A stretch of DNA of 64,000 bases, from assembly GCA_049680625.1 (NCBI GenBank), contig JBAUID010000190.1:89314-153313 (forward strand), given 5' to 3'. The stretch comes from JAUIAI01 sp049680625 (GTDB taxonomy: Bacteria > Pseudomonadota > Gammaproteobacteria > Burkholderiales > Burkholderiaceae_E). Below are positions 8,428-16,906 of this stretch, piece after piece. The translations under genes were made by a program, and so were the position numbers. How positions within the stretch are numbered: the stretch's first letter is position 1; each line of letters begins with the position of its first letter. The notes under the pieces were generated by a model. It was not told the DNA's origin. It saw only the letters and a program-made list of their open reading frames with translations, and ran no database searches.

Positions 8428-9537
8428 ATGAGCACGGTGATTTCCCCGAATTCCCCTGATTCTCCCGAGCTTCTGCGGATTCGAGAGCAAATATCGGATG
8501 CCGTCAGCTCAGGGCGCTTACTCAACATATGCGGCGGTGGTACCAAGAGTTTCTACGGTGAACCGGCGCAAGGTGATGTACTGGATGTATCTGCTTATAG
8601 CGGCATTGCCAGCTACGAGCCGACCGAATTAGTCATTACCGCCCGTGCCGGGACCCGGCTTTCAGAAGTGCAGGCTGTGCTGGCAGAGCAGGGGCAGATG
8701 CTGCCTTTTGAGCCGCCGTCATTTGGCGCTGAATCGACGATTGGCGGGGTCATCAGTGCCGGCTTGTCCGGGCCCCGGCGCGCCAGTGCCGGCTCCGCCC
8801 GCGACTACGTTTTAGGCGCCAGCCTGGTTAATTCCAGTGGCGAGTGGCTGGCGTTTGGTGGCCAGGTTATGAAAAACGTAGCGGGATACGATGTGTCGCG
8901 CCTGTTGTGCGGCTCCATGGGTATTCTGGGTGTGATTGCCGAAGTTTCGCTCAAGGTTCTGCCGTTGCCGGCTCAGGAACGGTCAATGCAAATGCCCATG
9001 GGGTCTGTCGACGCGATTCGGCTGGCTAATACGCTGGCCGGTAAGCCAATACCCATTTCGGCAACTGCGTGGCGCGATGGTGTCTTCTCGGTTCGATTAT
9101 CCGGAGCTGGCAGCGCGGTTGACCGAGCCTGTGATTTTCTGCGCTCGAACCATGAGGCGACTGATATGCCGGATGCCGCTCGGTTCTGGGCTGGCCTGCG
9201 AGACCACACCGATTTGTTTTTTGGTTTGTCTGGTCATGAACAAGCCTTATGGCGTTTGTCTGTCCCCGGAACCGCAGCCAGCATTGACTTACCTGGCCAG
9301 CAACTGATTGAATGGCTTGGTGCTCAACGATGGCTACGGACTGACGCACCATCGGAAGCAGTACGTGCCGCCGCGGTGGCGGTCGGTGGATCGGCTGCCT
9401 TGTTTCGTGGCGGCGATCGATCCGGTGGTGTGTTTGCCCCGTTGTCTGCCCCATTGCTGCAGATTCACAAGCGACTCAAGGCCGAACTTGATCCTCATGG
9501 CGTGTTTAATCCGGGGCGCCTGTATCCAGGCTTATAA
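8428..9537 (+). CDS. glcE: Glycolate oxidase, FAD-binding subunit GlcE
   Basis: A 369-residue second flavin subunit of glycolate oxidase. It carries a PCMH-type FAD domain (NICGGGTKSFYGEP near residue 35, ESTIGGVISAGLSGPRR near 110, VMKNVAGYDVSRL, GSMGILGVIAE) and a short C-terminal region ending HGVFNPGRLYPG. It lacks the full oxidase C-terminal domain of GlcD, as usual for GlcE. The start codon lies 2 bases after the glcD stop and the stop 6 bases before glcF, so the three subunits are cotranscribed and probably made in stoichiometric amounts. Confidence 0.95.
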   Translation: MSTVISPNSPDSPELLRIREQISDAVSSGRLLNICGGGTKSFYGEPAQGDVLDVSAYSGIASYEPTELVITARAGTRLSEVQAVLAEQGQMLPFEPPSFGAESTIGGVISAGLSGPRRASAGSARDYVLGASLVNSSGEWLAFGGQVMKNVAGYDVSRLLCGSMGILGVIAEVSLKVLPLPAQERSMQMPMGSVDAIRLANTLAGKPIPISATAWRDGVFSVRLSGAGSAVDRACDFLRSNHEATDMPDAARFWAGLRDHTDLFFGLSGHEQALWRLSVPGTAASIDLPGQQLIEWLGAQRWLRTDAPSEAVRAAAVAVGGSAALFRGGDRSGGVFAPLSAPLLQIHKRLKAELDPHGVFNPGRLYPGL

Positions 9538-9543
9538 AACGAT

Positions 9544-10782
9544 ATGGAAACTCATCTGGCCGATTGGCTGCGCGACACACCCGACGGAAAAGAAGCCGAA
9601 TCGATCCTGCGCAAATGTGTGCACTGCGGATTTTGCACGGCAACTTGCCCGACTTATCAGTTACTGGGTGATGAATTGGACGGGCCACGCGGCCGAATCT
9701 ATTTAATTAAGCAAGTGCTCGAAGGCATCAAGCCGACCAGCTCAACCCAGGAACACCTGGACCGATGTCTTACCTGTCGCAATTGCGAGTCAACCTGTCC
9801 ATCGGGGGTGGACTACGGACACCTGGTTGATATTGGCCGCAAGCTTGTGGATAAACAAGTCGAACGCCCAACCGGCCAGAAGGTAATGCGTTTTGTACTG
9901 CGTGAGGGCCTGACCCGGCGCTGGCTGTTCGAACCGGCAATCCGGCTGGGTAAGCTGATGCGCCCGGTATTGCCAGCCAGCCTGAAGGCCAAGGTGCCAC
10001 TGTCGTCCCCCCGGCGCCAGTGGCCATCGACCAGTCATCAGAACAAAGTACTTTTGCTTAATGGCTGCGTTCAGCCGGGCATGATGCCGTCGATAGACTC
10101 GGCGACGGCGCGAGTGCTCAATCGCCTGGGTATTGAGGCCGTCCAGCCGCGTAACGGAGGCTGTTGTGGTGCCATTCGACATCATCTGGATGACCACAAC
10201 GGCGCCCTGGCTGACGCCCGTCGCAATATCGATGCCTGGTGGCCGGCATTAGAGGGTGGGGCGACGGCTATTGTCATGAATGCATCGGGCTGCGGTGCGA
10301 TGGTGAAGGAGTACGGATACTTATTGCGAGCCGATTCAGCCTATGCCGAAAAAGCGCGGCAGGTCAGCGAACTGACTTGCGACCTGGCAGAGTTTTTACC
10401 GCCGCTGGTTGATGCGCTTGAAAAACTCGTGAATGTTGACCGTGTTGAGCCGATAGCTTTTCATCCGCCGTGTACTTTGCAACACGGTCAGCAGGTGCGC
10501 GGTGCTGTTGAGTCTTTGCTTGTACGCCTGGGTGTCCTTGTGGTCGCTATTCCGGACAGTCACCTGTGCTGCGGCTCGGCCGGCACTTACTCCATTACCC
10601 AGCCCGAGTTGTCGATGCAGTTGCGCGATAGAAAGTTAACGTCTATTACCGGTACTGGTGCCAGACAGGTGTTGTCGGCCAATATCGGCTGCCTGTCCCA
10701 GTTGCAGTCGGGCACCGATTTGCCAGTTCGCCACTGGATCGAGTGGCTTGATGATGCGATGGAGCAATCGGGTTCGACTTGA
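9544..10782 (+). CDS. glcF: Glycolate oxidase iron-sulfur subunit GlcF
   Basis: A 412-residue iron-sulfur subunit passing electrons from the GlcD/GlcE flavins toward the quinone pool. Two 4Fe-4S ferredoxin motifs are intact: CVHCGFCTATCP (Cys 25, 28, 31, 35) and CLTCRNCESTCP (Cys 76, 79, 82, 86). The C-terminal half has two CCG-type cysteine-rich domains, seen as NGGCCGAI and HLCCGSAGTYS, which in this family bind further metal or heme-disulfide-like centres. There are no transmembrane segments. It is the last glc gene; the next frame begins about 40 bases downstream. Confidence 0.96.
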   Translation: METHLADWLRDTPDGKEAESILRKCVHCGFCTATCPTYQLLGDELDGPRGRIYLIKQVLEGIKPTSSTQEHLDRCLTCRNCESTCPSGVDYGHLVDIGRKLVDKQVERPTGQKVMRFVLREGLTRRWLFEPAIRLGKLMRPVLPASLKAKVPLSSPRRQWPSTSHQNKVLLLNGCVQPGMMPSIDSATARVLNRLGIEAVQPRNGGCCGAIRHHLDDHNGALADARRNIDAWWPALEGGATAIVMNASGCGAMVKEYGYLLRADSAYAEKARQVSELTCDLAEFLPPLVDALEKLVNVDRVEPIAFHPPCTLQHGQQVRGAVESLLVRLGVLVVAIPDSHLCCGSAGTYSITQPELSMQLRDRKLTSITGTGARQVLSANIGCLSQLQSGTDLPVRHWIEWLDDAMEQSGST

Positions 10783-10822
10783 TCAGGCTGCGACTGCCCG
10801 CCGCTTCGGCTATGCTTACAGA

Positions 10823-12121
10823 ATGAACCAGTTGCTTTTTCGATCATTAGTCGCCATTGCGTTACTGATTGGCCTTAGCTGCGTCAGCGACCTTAGTGGC
10901 CAAATTGTCCCAGGGAGTGCGGTTTTTGCCCAAACATCCGGAGACACGGCCCCGATTGCCGATCCGGCCACAGTTGGCTTGTCGACACAGCGCCTGGATC
11001 GACTCAGCAAATATTTGCAGGCCGAGGTATTGGCCGGAACGGTGCCAGGCGCAGTCGTGGCTATCGCCCGCCGGGATCAACTGGTCTATCTGCAGGCGTT
11101 TGGTCATCGAGACGATGAGTCGCGTGATCCGATGCCGGTCAACGCCTTGTTTGACCTGTCCTCACTAACCGAAGCGGTAACTGCAGTCGGTGCTCTGGCG
11201 CTTGAAGAGCAGGGGGCATGGCTGCTTAGTGATTCAGTCGGTTCTTACCTCGACCCGTTCAAGCGTCGACCACTGAGGATATTCGACTTGTTACGCCATA
11301 CCGATGGCTTGCCCCTGTCAGTCAGCGCACCGAATGCCGCGACGGGTCGTATTCGCTATTCGTTGCAGGCCGCACTAGGATTTACCGGATCAGGATTTAT
11401 CCGCACGCTGGCAGATAGTCGTGACTGGCGTTCAGCCAACCAGGTTGCGACCGATGGTTTTTCTTTCGATTTACTTGGGTTGGCCATTGAAGCGGCTGCG
11501 GGACAGACGCTGGGTGCTTACCTGCTGCAGACTGTTTTTGTTCCCCTTGATATGTGGGACACCGGTTTCAACCCAGGTACAGATCACGCGGCTCGAATCG
11601 TGCGTCCGGCGCCCAATGCAACTATTGACGCACAGTTAGTTACTGGCTGGGCGCCGGTTCGTGACTTATCGACTCCGGTCAGTTTTGACTGTGGTGGGTC
11701 GTGCCTGTATTCCAGCGCAGCAGACTATCTGCGTTTTGCCCGCTTCCTGCTTAACCAGGGTGTTCTCGACGGCAGGCGGGTTTTGAGCCGAACCAGTGTG
11801 GCCTTTATGACCAGTAATCGGCTCGGCACCCTGGAATCAAGAATGCCGGCAGTTGATGAAATTTATAACGTGGGTCCAGCGCGCTCGGGCCTTGGTTACG
11901 GGGTATCTGTCCGACCCGGTAATTCTGGCACCGCCGCAGCCGTCATGCTCGACGGCTCGACTGGCGAATTTTCCCGGGCGGCCCCAACCGGGCCTTACTT
12001 CTGGGCTGACCCTCAAGAGCAGCTGGCGGTTGTTGTGCTTGCCGTCTTGCCCGATCCAGTGCGCCGTTTGCGACTGCATCGGGTAATCCGTGCCCTGGTT
12101 CGCCAGGCAATTTCTGATTAA
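10823..12121 (+). CDS. Serine beta-lactamase-fold protein with degenerate catalytic motifs, exported
   Basis: The 432-residue product from ATG 10823 starts with a hydrophobic signal peptide, probably cleaved after VFA around residue 36. A longer frame from 10658 overlaps glcF and loses the signal peptide. The fold signatures of class C beta-lactamase/esterase relatives (PF00144) are recognisable: PGAVVAIARRDQLVY, FDLSSLT, LLRHTDGLP and LLGLAIEAAAGQ. The catalytic set is not intact. The SxxK motif reads S114-L-T-E117, the YxN motif reads F213-S-F215, and the late His/Lys-x-Gly box has become GSTGEFS. It therefore looks like a pseudoenzyme, perhaps a periplasmic binding or wall-associated protein. 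It follows glcF closely and precedes fumarylacetoacetase, so it may be cotranscribed with both. Confidence 0.75.
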   Translation: MNQLLFRSLVAIALLIGLSCVSDLSGQIVPGSAVFAQTSGDTAPIADPATVGLSTQRLDRLSKYLQAEVLAGTVPGAVVAIARRDQLVYLQAFGHRDDESRDPMPVNALFDLSSLTEAVTAVGALALEEQGAWLLSDSVGSYLDPFKRRPLRIFDLLRHTDGLPLSVSAPNAATGRIRYSLQAALGFTGSGFIRTLADSRDWRSANQVATDGFSFDLLGLAIEAAAGQTLGAYLLQTVFVPLDMWDTGFNPGTDHAARIVRPAPNATIDAQLVTGWAPVRDLSTPVSFDCGGSCLYSSAADYLRFARFLLNQGVLDGRRVLSRTSVAFMTSNRLGTLESRMPAVDEIYNVGPARSGLGYGVSVRPGNSGTAAAVMLDGSTGEFSRAAPTGPYFWADPQEQLAVVVLAVLPDPVRRLRLHRVIRALVRQAISD

Positions 12122-12142
12122 TTGAACCGAAGTGACTGCACT

Positions 12143-13456
12143 ATGAGTTATCAGCTAAACGAAACCCACGACCCCTCTGTGACCAGTTGGATAGACGCTG
12201 CCAACCACCGGGAGGCGCAATTCCCAATTCAAAATCTGCCGATTGGGGTGTTTCGGCGCGCGGGAAGCCAGGAAAACTATCGGGGTGGCGTTGCGATTGG
12301 TGATCAGGTTGTTGACCTGACTGCGTTGTTGTCTGCCGGTGTCTTTACTGGCGATGCACTGGCTGCGGCCAGCGCAGCGTCGCAGCCCGCGCTAAACGAC
12401 TTGATGTCATTGGGCCGTCCTGTTTGGTCTGCATTGCGCCTGGGCCTGAGCCGGATGTTGCGATCCGGATCGAAACAACAGGAGGCTGTAACGGCTGCTT
12501 TGGTGCCAATGTCGGCTGTACAGATGACGGTGCCAGCCAAAATTGGCGACTTCACTGACATGTATACCTCGGTTCACCATGCAACCAATATCGGCAAGCT
12601 GTTTCGTCCCGATAATCCGTTGATGCCAAACTTCAAGTGGTTACCCGTTGGGTATCACGGGCGCGCATCGTCGATTGACGTCAGTGGTCAGCGTTTTCAC
12701 CGGCCGCGTGGGCAAATCATGCCGCCTGGGCAGACTACGCCGGTGTTTACCGAGTGCCAGCGCCTGGACTACGAGTTGGAAATTGGTATTTGGGTCGGTC
12801 GCGGCAATGCCATTGGTGAGCCGGTCAGTCTGGATGAAGCGGATGATCATATTTTTGGCTTGTGTTTACTGAACGATTGGTCCGCACGTGATATCCAGGC
12901 CTGGGAGTATCAGCCGCTTGGCCCTTTCCTGGCAAAAAACTTTGCGTCGACAATATCGCCGTGGATTGTCACCATGGAAGCGCTAGAACCCTATCGGGTT
13001 GCCTGGACCCGGCCGGCAGATGATCCGCAACCACTGGCTTATCTCGAGTCTGGCGATAACCGACGCCGCGGTGGCCTGGACATCACGATCGAAAGCTGGC
13101 TTCAGACTAACGAAATGACTGGCCCGAATGATGCGGCCAAATTGTCGCATTCCAGTTTCAAACATTCCTACTGGACAATTGGCCAGATGATTGCCCACCA
13201 CACTGTTGGCGGATGCAACTTGCAGCCGGGAGATCTGATCGGCACAGGCACACAGTCAGGCCCGCAGGCATCGGAGGCAGCTGCCCTGATCGAACTCACG
13301 GCAGGCGGCAAGTCACCTGTTACCTTGCCGAATGGCCAAACCCGAACCTTCCTGGAAGACGGCGACTCGGTAATTTTAAAAGCCTGGTGTGCCCTGGACG
13401 GAGGGCCAAGAATTGGTTTTGGGGAATGTGCAGGAACGGTTTTGCCCGCCCGGTAA
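12143..13456 (+). CDS. Fumarylacetoacetase
   Basis: A 437-residue fumarylacetoacetate hydrolase, the last step of tyrosine/homogentisate degradation, giving fumarate and acetoacetate. The N-terminal FPIQNLPIGVFRR, the middle GDFTDMYTSVHHA and LPVGYHGRAS, and the metal/active-site region DYELEIGIWVG and LLNDWSARDIQAWEYQPLGPF are characteristic. A frame opens with TTG at 12122, right after the preceding stop, but the ATG at 12143 fits the family N-terminus better. Length agrees with bacterial and animal enzymes. No homogentisate dioxygenase or maleylacetoacetate isomerase is adjacent, so the pathway is split or this gene works with distant partners. Confidence 0.94.
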   Translation: MSYQLNETHDPSVTSWIDAANHREAQFPIQNLPIGVFRRAGSQENYRGGVAIGDQVVDLTALLSAGVFTGDALAAASAASQPALNDLMSLGRPVWSALRLGLSRMLRSGSKQQEAVTAALVPMSAVQMTVPAKIGDFTDMYTSVHHATNIGKLFRPDNPLMPNFKWLPVGYHGRASSIDVSGQRFHRPRGQIMPPGQTTPVFTECQRLDYELEIGIWVGRGNAIGEPVSLDEADDHIFGLCLLNDWSARDIQAWEYQPLGPFLAKNFASTISPWIVTMEALEPYRVAWTRPADDPQPLAYLESGDNRRRGGLDITIESWLQTNEMTGPNDAAKLSHSSFKHSYWTIGQMIAHHTVGGCNLQPGDLIGTGTQSGPQASEAAALIELTAGGKSPVTLPNGQTRTFLEDGDSVILKAWCALDGGPRIGFGECAGTVLPAR

Positions 13457-13508
13457 ACCGGGCCGGCCCCAGTGTCTGGAATACCGGCATTCCTGGACTG
13501 GCTCTGTG

Positions 13509-13524
13509 CGTGACAAAGATCACA
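13509..13524. promoter_or_regulatory. CRP-like palindrome
   Basis: CGTGACAAAGATCACA matches the CRP/Vfr consensus TGTGA-N6-TCACA at nine of ten defined positions. It lies 140 bases upstream of the small gene at 13664 and 53 bases past the fumarylacetoacetase stop. Function is inferred only from the motif. Confidence 0.35.
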
Positions 13525-13663
13525 GGGGTAGGGCGCCAAAACCATTGAAATACCGGGAGTTGGCCCAATTTAAGTTATTCGGAGATTAAATCCGAAAAAT
13601 GTTGTGCAACTTTCGAGGCTGTCAGGCGTCTAATAGCTACGACGCCAAAATTTGCGAGAAATT

Positions 13664-14074
13664 ATGCAATTTAATACATGGGGTATCGGCCGCCGAGATG
13701 AACTGGCGCGGGATTTCGATGCTGATGATTATCCGTTTATCGAGCGGGTTCGCCAGCATCTTGGCCTGAATCTGGTCGAAATTCGTGGCAATGGTGAACC
13801 GGTGCAAATTGCCCTGGGTGAGTCGCCGAATACCCAGGATCCCGAAGCAGTACAGGCACGGGTAACGCCGTTTTTTTCCTCGTTCGACGCGCTCGACTTT
13901 TTTTGTCGAATTAATCTTCAGCAATATCTGGCGTTTGACCCGAGTAACGGTCTGCCGCGGCACTGGTTCTGGGATGATTCGCGCGGTAGTCGCGGGCAGG
14001 CGATGCCTGCCCGGGCGAAGACGATTGCCGGCCGCCCGCTGACAATCGCAGCTGGCATACACGCGGACAAGTAA
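13664..14074 (+). CDS. Small protein of unknown function
   Basis: A 136-residue frame from ATG 13664; a TTG at 13652 would add four residues. I do not recognise a family. The product looks soluble: no signal peptide or membrane segment, acidic N-terminal half, a Phe-rich stretch (TPFFSSFDALDFF) near residue 70, and a Trp-containing HWFWDD segment near residue 100. There is only a weak ribosome binding site (GAGAA). A frame of similar size lies antisense (13637-14062), but it is Arg/Pro-rich and ends in an unlikely tail, so I prefer the plus strand. A CRP-like palindrome lies upstream. Confidence 0.5.
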   Translation: MQFNTWGIGRRDELARDFDADDYPFIERVRQHLGLNLVEIRGNGEPVQIALGESPNTQDPEAVQARVTPFFSSFDALDFFCRINLQQYLAFDPSNGLPRHWFWDDSRGSRGQAMPARAKTIAGRPLTIAAGIHADK

Positions 14075-14245
14075 AACCAGGGACGCACCCGTCCACTTGT
14101 TTGGTCACATGGCGCCCTGAGTCGGTGGCTTGCTGGTGCGTCGGCAGCGCATTGTGGCGATTTAGTCCGGCGATGGGCCGACTGTCGGCACTGACGGGCC
14201 ATCGACCCTTGTGACATTTGTCATAGTTGCTAACGAATCCAAGAT

Positions 14246-14259
14246 GGACTCCGGAGTCC
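14246..14259. repeat. Perfect 14-base palindrome
   Basis: GGACTCCGGAGTCC is a perfect palindrome in the 257-base gap between the unknown gene ending at 14074 and the lipoprotein gene at 14332. The half-site GGAGTCCC recurs at about 14323-14330, just before the lipoprotein ATG. It could be an operator or part of a hairpin; no T-run follows it. Confidence 0.35.
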
Positions 14260-14331
14260 CTAAGCGCATAAGTCAGCACCTGAGGGACACGTTTCGACCG
14301 CCTGATTTATCCAGGCACTACGGAGTCCCGA

Positions 14332-14742
14332 ATGTCTGTCAAATTATTCTCAGTACTTGCTGCAACCTGTGTGGTCGGCGCTTGTGCCACAACCCAGCCA
14401 CCAGCACAGCAGGCTGCCCCTAAAGCGGCTACCGCAACAAAAGCTGCCGCCCAAAAACCGGCTCTGCGGGCAGCAAAGCCGCGCCCGTTATTCACGATGA
14501 AAAAAGGTGTGTATCAATGCGAACTCAATCGCAAGGTAAACATCACAAAAGTCAGCACTGATCAAAGCCTTGCTGTACTTAAATGGGACAAGAAGAGCTA
14601 TACCATGCGTGCTGTCCGGGCAAAATCAGGTGCGCTGCGCTACGAGCATAACTCCGGTCTGACCTGGATTACCGTTGTTGGCAAATCGATGTTGCTCGAC
14701 ACCAAGCGTGGCAAACAACTAGCCAACGAATGCCGGGTCTGA
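14332..14742 (+). CDS. Lipoprotein with C-terminal MliC-like (lysozyme inhibitor) domain
   Basis: A 136-residue predicted lipoprotein with a signal peptide and lipobox VGAC (Cys18), then an Ala/Lys/Pro-rich linker (about 20-55), then a compact domain. The domain reads GVYQCEL, KSYTMRAVRAKSG, ALRYEHNSG and ends with NECRV. The paired cysteines near the start and end, the Y-x-M strand and the SGALRYE strand resemble membrane-bound inhibitors of C-type lysozyme (MliC/PliC), which act in the periplasm or outer membrane against host or predator lysozyme. The resemblance is by pattern only; another small beta-barrel lipoprotein family is possible. It is followed by a terminator-like hairpin. Confidence 0.6.
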   Translation: MSVKLFSVLAATCVVGACATTQPPAQQAAPKAATATKAAAQKPALRAAKPRPLFTMKKGVYQCELNRKVNITKVSTDQSLAVLKWDKKSYTMRAVRAKSGALRYEHNSGLTWITVVGKSMLLDTKRGKQLANECRV

Positions 14743-14772
14743 CTGGCACAGTCAGGCTGGATCAGCGGTAAT

Positions 14773-14794
14773 AGCCCACCAGCAGGTGGGCTTT
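14773..14794 (+). terminator. Terminator-like hairpin
   Basis: AGCCCACC (14773-14780), loop AGCA, GGTGGGCT (14785-14792): a perfect 8-base stem just after the MliC-like gene. Only a short TT follows, so termination may be weak. The next gene starts at 14802. Confidence 0.5.
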
Positions 14795-14801
14795 CGCGCA
14801 T

Positions 14802-16874
14802 ATGAAGCGTTTCCATATAAACACCCAGCTGAATCGCTCCAGGCAAGGCACCGCAAGCAATGACTTAAGCGACACTGACAGTCGGCCAGCTCCTCCGGGC
14901 ACCGAACTTAGACCTCAGCGTGCGGACTCGGCGTCTGACGAAATGGCGTCGCATTTCAACAAGGCGAAGTGGCTGAACTTTTTTGGCCAGTCCGGCGCAT
15001 CGATGTTGACGGTTGCCTTGTGCTGGCCACTGGCGAGCAGTGCCGGACTGATTAGTTTCCTGGCCGTTCACCAGGTATTGCTACTGATTGTGATTGCCGC
15101 TTTTGCGTCACCCCTGGGCCGGCGCTGGGTTGATGGCAGTGGCATGCCCAAAATGACCGCGCCGGCTCTTGCGGTAACCCAAACCATCGGTGGCAGCGTC
15201 ATGTGGTTTGACCTGCTCGCCTCACAAGACATTACATTTGCACTCGCCGCGTTGTTAGTAATTTACGCAAGCGCGGCGTTTACCGTTGCCACGCTGGGTC
15301 CGATGAGAGACCTTGCCCGCCTGGTCTTGTTTGCTTCACTATTGCCGTCAACAGTTGCTACCTTGTATTGTGGGCATTACTTGCTTGGGATTGCGACGCT
15401 TGTATTCATCGGCGTGGTCGGGTTATACGGCATTGCCCAGATTCATTCCGCCTACATGCAATTGCTCCGAATGCAAAACGAGAGCGCACAAGACGCCCGT
15501 GCCGCGAATGAAATGGCGCGCCGTGATTCGCTGACTGGCTTATTAAACCGCGATGGCGTCGCGGAGCAGTACAAGCTGCATCAGACTGATCTGCGCTCGG
15601 CGTTTTTTATTGATTTGGATCGTTTCAAGAAAGTTAATGACGAAGCCGGCCATCTCGCCGGCGACGAATTGCTGCGCCAGGTCGCAACCCGCCTGAACCG
15701 GTGCGTGCCGGCGGGCAGTATTGTCGCCCGGGTTGGGGGTGATGAATTTCTGATCCTGATGACTTTAGATGATCTGGATCGGCTCAACACCCTGGGGGAA
15801 GAAATTATTGTCCGGTTAGAAGAATCGTTTGTGTTGCCGGTTGGCACCTACGCAATATCTGCCAGTATAGGTATCTGCCTGATTCAGGCGGAGCAAACAC
15901 TGGAACGGGTTTTTCACGAGGCCGACAATGCGATGTACCGGGCCAAACGCAACGGGCGAGCCCGGGTGAAGGTGTTTACTAAAGATATGGATCTGGAGCT
16001 TAAGTCCAGATCTGATCTCGAGAAGGAACTGGTCTGGCTGATTGACCGTGGTGAGTTCCCAATTTACGGTCAGCCTATTTTTGACTTGGCTACCGGGGAT
16101 GTTCGTGCGGTTGAAGTCTTGATCAGGCCACGCTTTCGCGATGGCAAGCGTTACTCGCCCGCTGCCGTGCTGCCAGTGCTGGAAGAGCTCAAGTTACTCG
16201 ATATCATGACCGGCATCGTGTTACAGCAGGCAACCCGAGCACGGTCGGAATGGCGTTCAATACCGGCGTTACGAAATGCTGCTGTCAGCATCAACATCCC
16301 TGCGCAGTCGCTGACCAGTGACTGGCTGGTTCACGAAGTACGTAACCTCATTGCGCAGTATTCACTCGAACCGGGGGATCTTATTTTCGAGATTACCGAA
16401 TATGCCCTGACTTCAGATGTTGAGAAAAGTCGTCTGACACTGCTTGCTTTGCGAGATATTGGTGTCCAGATTTCTCTGGACGATTTTGGTATTGGTCATT
16501 CGTCCTTGAGTCAATTGTTATCATTTCCACTGTCGCTTGTGAAAATTGACAAATCAGTTATCCAGCATGTTGACCAGTTAAGCCAAAGCCGCCGCTTTAT
16601 GGAAGCGATTATCGAAGTGGCCAGTTCGCTTGGCCATGACGTTGTTGCTGAAGGCATTGAGTCTCAGGCGCAGTTGGACGCGGTTTATGCTGCGGGCGCA
16701 ACGCTTGGACAAGGCTTTCTTTTCTCGCATCCTAAACCTATCGATGTGCTGATTGCCACCCTGGGGAACCAGAAAAAATCGTCTTTGTCGGTTCGTCCGG
16801 CTCGTCGCAAACCCGGTGCAGTGCGCTTGCCTCGGGCCAGAGGAGGTGACCGGGCGGTGTCTACCTCCGGTTAG
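14802..16874 (+). CDS. Membrane-bound GGDEF-EAL protein (c-di-GMP synthesis/turnover)
   Basis: A 690-residue three-part protein. It has an N-terminal soluble stretch (about 1-55), a membrane region of several hydrophobic helices (about 58-225), a GGDEF domain and an EAL domain. The GGDEF active-site loop is intact (VGGDEF, residues 312-316), preceded by RDSLTGLLNRDG. The EAL domain reads E438-V-L with downstream DDFGIGHSS (Asp560-561), KIDKS and VAEGIES, so the main metal-binding residues are present although the second residue of the signature is Val. Either or both activities may operate. The product is probably an inner-membrane sensor changing c-di-GMP levels. No good ribosome binding site precedes ATG 14802; ATG 14943 is an alternative. 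It converges on the deaminase gene. Confidence 0.92.
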   Translation: MKRFHINTQLNRSRQGTASNDLSDTDSRPAPPGTELRPQRADSASDEMASHFNKAKWLNFFGQSGASMLTVALCWPLASSAGLISFLAVHQVLLLIVIAAFASPLGRRWVDGSGMPKMTAPALAVTQTIGGSVMWFDLLASQDITFALAALLVIYASAAFTVATLGPMRDLARLVLFASLLPSTVATLYCGHYLLGIATLVFIGVVGLYGIAQIHSAYMQLLRMQNESAQDARAANEMARRDSLTGLLNRDGVAEQYKLHQTDLRSAFFIDLDRFKKVNDEAGHLAGDELLRQVATRLNRCVPAGSIVARVGGDEFLILMTLDDLDRLNTLGEEIIVRLEESFVLPVGTYAISASIGICLIQAEQTLERVFHEADNAMYRAKRNGRARVKVFTKDMDLELKSRSDLEKELVWLIDRGEFPIYGQPIFDLATGDVRAVEVLIRPRFRDGKRYSPAAVLPVLEELKLLDIMTGIVLQQATRARSEWRSIPALRNAAVSINIPAQSLTSDWLVHEVRNLIAQYSLEPGDLIFEITEYALTSDVEKSRLTLLALRDIGVQISLDDFGIGHSSLSQLLSFPLSLVKIDKSVIQHVDQLSQSRRFMEAIIEVASSLGHDVVAEGIESQAQLDAVYAAGATLGQGFLFSHPKPIDVLIATLGNQKKSSLSVRPARRKPGAVRLPRARGGDRAVSTSG

Positions 16875-16906
16875 AATCCTGTTAAAAGCGGCGCGGACTA
16901 ATACTC

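Noticed and set aside
13637..14062. 141-codon minus-strand frame opposite the small unknown gene
   Set aside because: Arg/Pro-rich with an unlikely ending; plus-strand frame has a more protein-like composition.
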